The translations under genes were made by a program, and so were the position numbers. A model generated the notes under the pieces. The model searched no databases, was not told the origin of the DNA, and saw nothing but the letters and a program-made list of their open reading frames with translations. This document shows, piece after piece, positions 61,311 through 64,000 of a DNA stretch of 64,000 nucleotides (its first letter is position 1; each line of letters begins with the position of its first letter). The stretch is from Cognatishimia sp. 1_MG-2023 (lineage in GTDB: Bacteria; Pseudomonadota; Alphaproteobacteria; Rhodobacterales; Rhodobacteraceae): NCBI RefSeq assembly GCF_030548175.1, contig NZ_JAUORX010000002.1:310001-374000 (forward strand). The letters are read 5' to 3'.

Positions 61311-62968
61311 TGCGGATTGATCGGGTATATATTGACGGGTTTCGAAACCTGAAAGACGTGGAAGCTGACTTCGACGAAGGTTGCTTGACGACTGTGATCA
61401 TCGGTCAAAACGGCGCGGGCAAATCGAACCTGATTGAAGCGATCACCGAGATTTTCCGGCACCTTGATCCACCAAGCAGCAAACACGGCGCCAAACTCCG
61501 GTTCACGTTCGAGATCGACTACGTCATCAAGGGTCGCAAAGTGCGCGTCGGTAACCGTGACGGTTCCACCAAGGTGGTGGTTGACGGCGATCCGATGCCC
61601 ATGACCCGATTTCAGGGCGGTAAGGCCGACCTCTTCCCCGATCTGGTCTTCGGCTACTATTCCGGCACGGGGCGTCGGTTGGAAAAGCTGTTCGATGACC
61701 ATCAGGCCCGGTACTATGGCGTCATCAACAAGGATCGAAGCGACAGCGATTATGAGGCTGCTCGCGTTGCACGCCGCATGTTTTATTGCCGCCCAGTACA
61801 CGGCGTCTTCGCGCTGCTGTCCCATTTCGCAAAGCCGGGGAAAAAAGGTCAGGCTGCAGGGCTTCTGAGCGAAAAACTTGGTATTACCGGCTTCCATTCC
61901 GCTTTGGCGCATTTCAAAGAGCCGTCATGGTTTACCAGTAGCGTTTGGAAGCGTGCGCGATCCAGTTCGGCTGACGCTCCGGCTCGAGGACGGCGTTCCG
62001 CCAATGAGCTTAGCGAGCAGGCACAAGACATTTGGGGAGCAAAAGGGCCAGCCGGTGAATGCGCCCGCGCGCTCCAAGATGTCGCGTTTCACCCCTTGGC
62101 AGTGACAGGCAAGGTTGTGGATGATTATCGCGATAAGCCGAAGGTCGAAGCGCAATTCGCCTGTTTCATTCGTGACAAAAAGGCCCTCGACACGTTTGCC
62201 GCCAATTATGACAGCGACCAAGACATGTTTGCGGCCCTTGAGGCCGCTGACATCTCCGACTTGTTCCGCGAGATGCTGGTCTGGGTTACGCGAACCGACA
62301 ACGACAGCGGCGACGTGAGTTTTAGTGACCTGTCGGATGGTGAACGGCAGTTGCTGATGGTCCTGGGCCTAATCCGGGTCTCACGAGGCAAGGAAGCTCT
62401 GTTCTTGCTGGACGAACCTGACACCCACCTGAACCCCGCATGGCAGCTTAGCTATCTAGAACTGATCAAGCAGTGGACCGAAGTCGCTGCCGACAAAGAC
62501 CGGTGTCAGATCATCATGACATCGCACAATCCGCTAACGATTGCGTCCCTTACAAAAAAGGAGGTGCGCGTGATGCAGAATGGCGACGAAGAAGGAATTC
62601 AGGTTGCTGAGCCGTACGCAGATCCCCGTGGGATGGGCTTTACAGCGACGCTCACCGAGATCTTCGGTCTGCCGACAACTTTGGACTTGGCAACGCAAAA
62701 ACAAATAGATGATCGAAATGCGCTCGCCAGAATTGAAGAGAGATCGGAGGCTCAAGAAAAGCAGCTTATCGCGATCAATGACACACTTAACCGTCTGGGC
62801 TTTATGAATGAAAGCCGTGAGCCCCTTTATCACGAATTTCTCAAGGCATGGCAGGATGTGCGTTATGCAGACCGTCCTCCCCTGACCCCTGAAGCCATCG
62901 AAAAACGGCACCAAGCGATGGTTGATCTGATAAAGCAGCTGTCAGCGAAATCGGGGCCTAAGCATTGA
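61310..62968 (+). CDS. SMC/ABC-like ATPase, PtuA (Septu)-like
   Basis: A 552-residue ATPase. Walker A is GQNGAGKS (32-39), the ABC signature is LSDGE (341-345), Walker B is FLLDEP (365-370) and the H-loop His is 406. An insertion of about 300 residues separates Walker A from the signature, as in RecF/SMC-like defence ATPases. The partner HNH gene overlaps by 4 bp, the arrangement of Septu PtuAB and related retron effector pairs. It would sense invading DNA and license the nuclease. Family assignment is by motif and partner. Confidence 0.7.
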   Translation: MRIDRVYIDGFRNLKDVEADFDEGCLTTVIIGQNGAGKSNLIEAITEIFRHLDPPSSKHGAKLRFTFEIDYVIKGRKVRVGNRDGSTKVVVDGDPMPMTRFQGGKADLFPDLVFGYYSGTGRRLEKLFDDHQARYYGVINKDRSDSDYEAARVARRMFYCRPVHGVFALLSHFAKPGKKGQAAGLLSEKLGITGFHSALAHFKEPSWFTSSVWKRARSSSADAPARGRRSANELSEQAQDIWGAKGPAGECARALQDVAFHPLAVTGKVVDDYRDKPKVEAQFACFIRDKKALDTFAANYDSDQDMFAALEAADISDLFREMLVWVTRTDNDSGDVSFSDLSDGERQLLMVLGLIRVSRGKEALFLLDEPDTHLNPAWQLSYLELIKQWTEVAADKDRCQIIMTSHNPLTIASLTKKEVRVMQNGDEEGIQVAEPYADPRGMGFTATLTEIFGLPTTLDLATQKQIDDRNALARIEERSEAQEKQLIAINDTLNRLGFMNESREPLYHEFLKAWQDVRYADRPPLTPEAIEKRHQAMVDLIKQLSAKSGPKH

Positions 62969-63819
62969 TTTTCGTTCGACGTGATCCCGCCCATATCCCA
63001 GAGAAGGTGTTGAAAGTTGCAGAAAGAGCCCAACTAGCTCTTGAGGCGCTTCCACCGGAGGAACGTGTGGCATTCATCAAGAAAAAGTCTCACGTTTGGA
63101 GTGGCTTCAAACGATATTTGGCGAAAATGTCGTACGGAAAATGCTGGTATTCCGAAAGCTGTGATCCCCAATCATTTTTTGACGTTGATCACTTTCGGCC
63201 AAAATCCGAGGCACGGCGGAGCAAGGACATTGCTCCCGATGATGGCTACCCTTGGCTGGCGTTTTCGTGGGAGAATTTCCGTTACTCTGCAGGCCGATCG
63301 AACCGCCTAAGCAAAGACGAGCAAACGGACGAAACCGTCGGTAAAGGGAGTTGGTTTCCACTTTGCGAAGGAAGCGCTGTCGCGTGCTGGGACCAGCGAG
63401 ATATCAACCTTGAACAGCCAATGTTACTAGACCCAATCAATCAGGCAGATATGCGACTGATTAAAGTTGGCTCAGTTGGAAAAATTGAACCAAGCGATAT
63501 TTGCGTGGGCACAAATCGCTTGAGAGTGGAGCGGTCAATCAAATCATATGGGCTAGATCTCCCTCCACTTACAGGCGCTAGGCTCAAAGTGATGCGGGAT
63601 GTTCAGATTATGTTCGAAACACTGATGCAAACTGTTGAGACCGCAAACGAAGTGCCTCCTGCAGCTGATCTCTTGCCGGTGCCGAGCCAAGTAGATGCAA
63701 TAACGGCAATGACTATGCCAGACAGTGCCTATTCACTTGCGGCACGTAGCAAGTTGATTGAACTCGGTGGGGCTCATCTGATTGCAAGCGTTGAGGAATA
63801 TCCGGCTGCTACAGCCTAG
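62965..63819 (+). CDS. HNH endonuclease, PtuB/TIGR02646-like
   Basis: A 284-residue protein. The HNH core is GKCWYSESC (58-66), DVDHFRPK (73-80, catalytic His 76), then WENFRYS (102-108) with Asn 104 and Asn 113. A TTG start overlaps the ATPase stop codon. The layout resembles PtuB of Septu. No other domain is seen in the second half. It is the last complete gene in the window. Confidence 0.72.
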   Translation: MIFVRRDPAHIPEKVLKVAERAQLALEALPPEERVAFIKKKSHVWSGFKRYLAKMSYGKCWYSESCDPQSFFDVDHFRPKSEARRSKDIAPDDGYPWLAFSWENFRYSAGRSNRLSKDEQTDETVGKGSWFPLCEGSAVACWDQRDINLEQPMLLDPINQADMRLIKVGSVGKIEPSDICVGTNRLRVERSIKSYGLDLPPLTGARLKVMRDVQIMFETLMQTVETANEVPPAADLLPVPSQVDAITAMTMPDSAYSLAARSKLIELGGAHLIASVEEYPAATA

Positions 63820-64000
63820 TCAGCTAAGAGCCTTTTGGGGCAACATTCGTTAAGCGAGCACACCCAAATCAGACTGTCCGCAGCGGGCCGTAAGTGATAT
63901 CTCTCTTGCTGCGTTGCGCATTATCCGTGCCTCTGCGTGCTGTTGGCTAAGCAGGTTTGATCACTATAGCTGCCCATCCGATCAATGTCGGCTTGATCAG
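63820..64000 (+). other. Non-coding stretch after the HNH gene
   Basis: No credible ORF, tRNA or repeat copy is seen. A copy of the tRNA-Phe 3' end, which would mark the right attachment site, is also absent, so the island runs beyond the window edge. Confidence 0.6.

Noticed and set aside
63820-64000. Start of hsdR or a right attachment site at the window end
   Set aside because: No open frame of useful length and no copy of the tRNA-Phe 3' end could be found in this stretch.

Overview
The window looks like the chromosome of an alphaproteobacterium of the Rhodobacteraceae, most likely the roseobacter group. Three things point there: the gene order murA-DUF2948-hisD ... UPF0262-phosphatase-infA-maf-rne/rng-yacG-tRNA-Phe, a DctPQM TRAP transporter, and dispersed hairpin plus GTATTT intergenic repeats of a kind I associate with this family. 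The assignment rests on gene content and protein resemblance; no database search was possible.

Layout. 70-7067 (minus strand) is the rod-shape operon mreB-mreC-mreD-mrdA-rodA, followed by a VOC protein and a GhrA-like reductase. 7329-21337 is housekeeping: rlmJ, a secreted gamma-glutamyltranspeptidase, a cupin-leuA operon behind a leucine-codon leader peptide, an HPP/TetR pair, a 19-repeat MORN protein, nadE, gltX, a MATE exporter and a gamma-glutamylcyclotransferase-like protein. 21523-26202 is a glycine riboswitch followed by gcvT-gcvH-gcvP. 26299-31356 holds an ybbA/ybbP-type ABC exporter divergent from tesA, and an MFS transporter. 31567-37470 is a catabolic or uptake locus: a GMC oxidoreductase divergent from a TRAP transporter, then an IclR regulator. 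37621-42881 is a polyamine cluster: arginine decarboxylase, carboxy(nor)spermidine dehydrogenase-like and decarboxylase-like enzymes, and an agmatinase-like ureohydrolase. 43985-53602 is the conserved murA ... yacG block, with a tRNA-Thr.

At 53682 a tRNA-Phe marks the left edge of a genomic island. A tyrosine recombinase lies 27 bp away, with two small helix-turn-helix (excisionase-like) genes and a divergent XRE regulator. The cargo from 56460 onward is the most interesting part of the window. It is a tightly overlapping operon of a type I methylase (hsdM), a RipA-like membrane protein, a GIY-YIG/DUF4357 protein, hsdS, an SMC/ABC-like ATPase and an HNH nuclease. The last two resemble the Septu pair PtuA/PtuB. 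No hsdR is present before the window ends, so this is either a composite defence operon with hsdR further right, or a methylase-specificity module using other effectors.

The main regulatory observations are a candidate leucine attenuator whose Leu codons can pair with the downstream ribosome-binding site, a glycine riboswitch next to a hairpin that sequesters the gcvT Shine-Dalgarno, terminator-like hairpins inside the TRAP and polyamine clusters, and a dispersed repeat whose hairpin stems covary while their loops stay constant.
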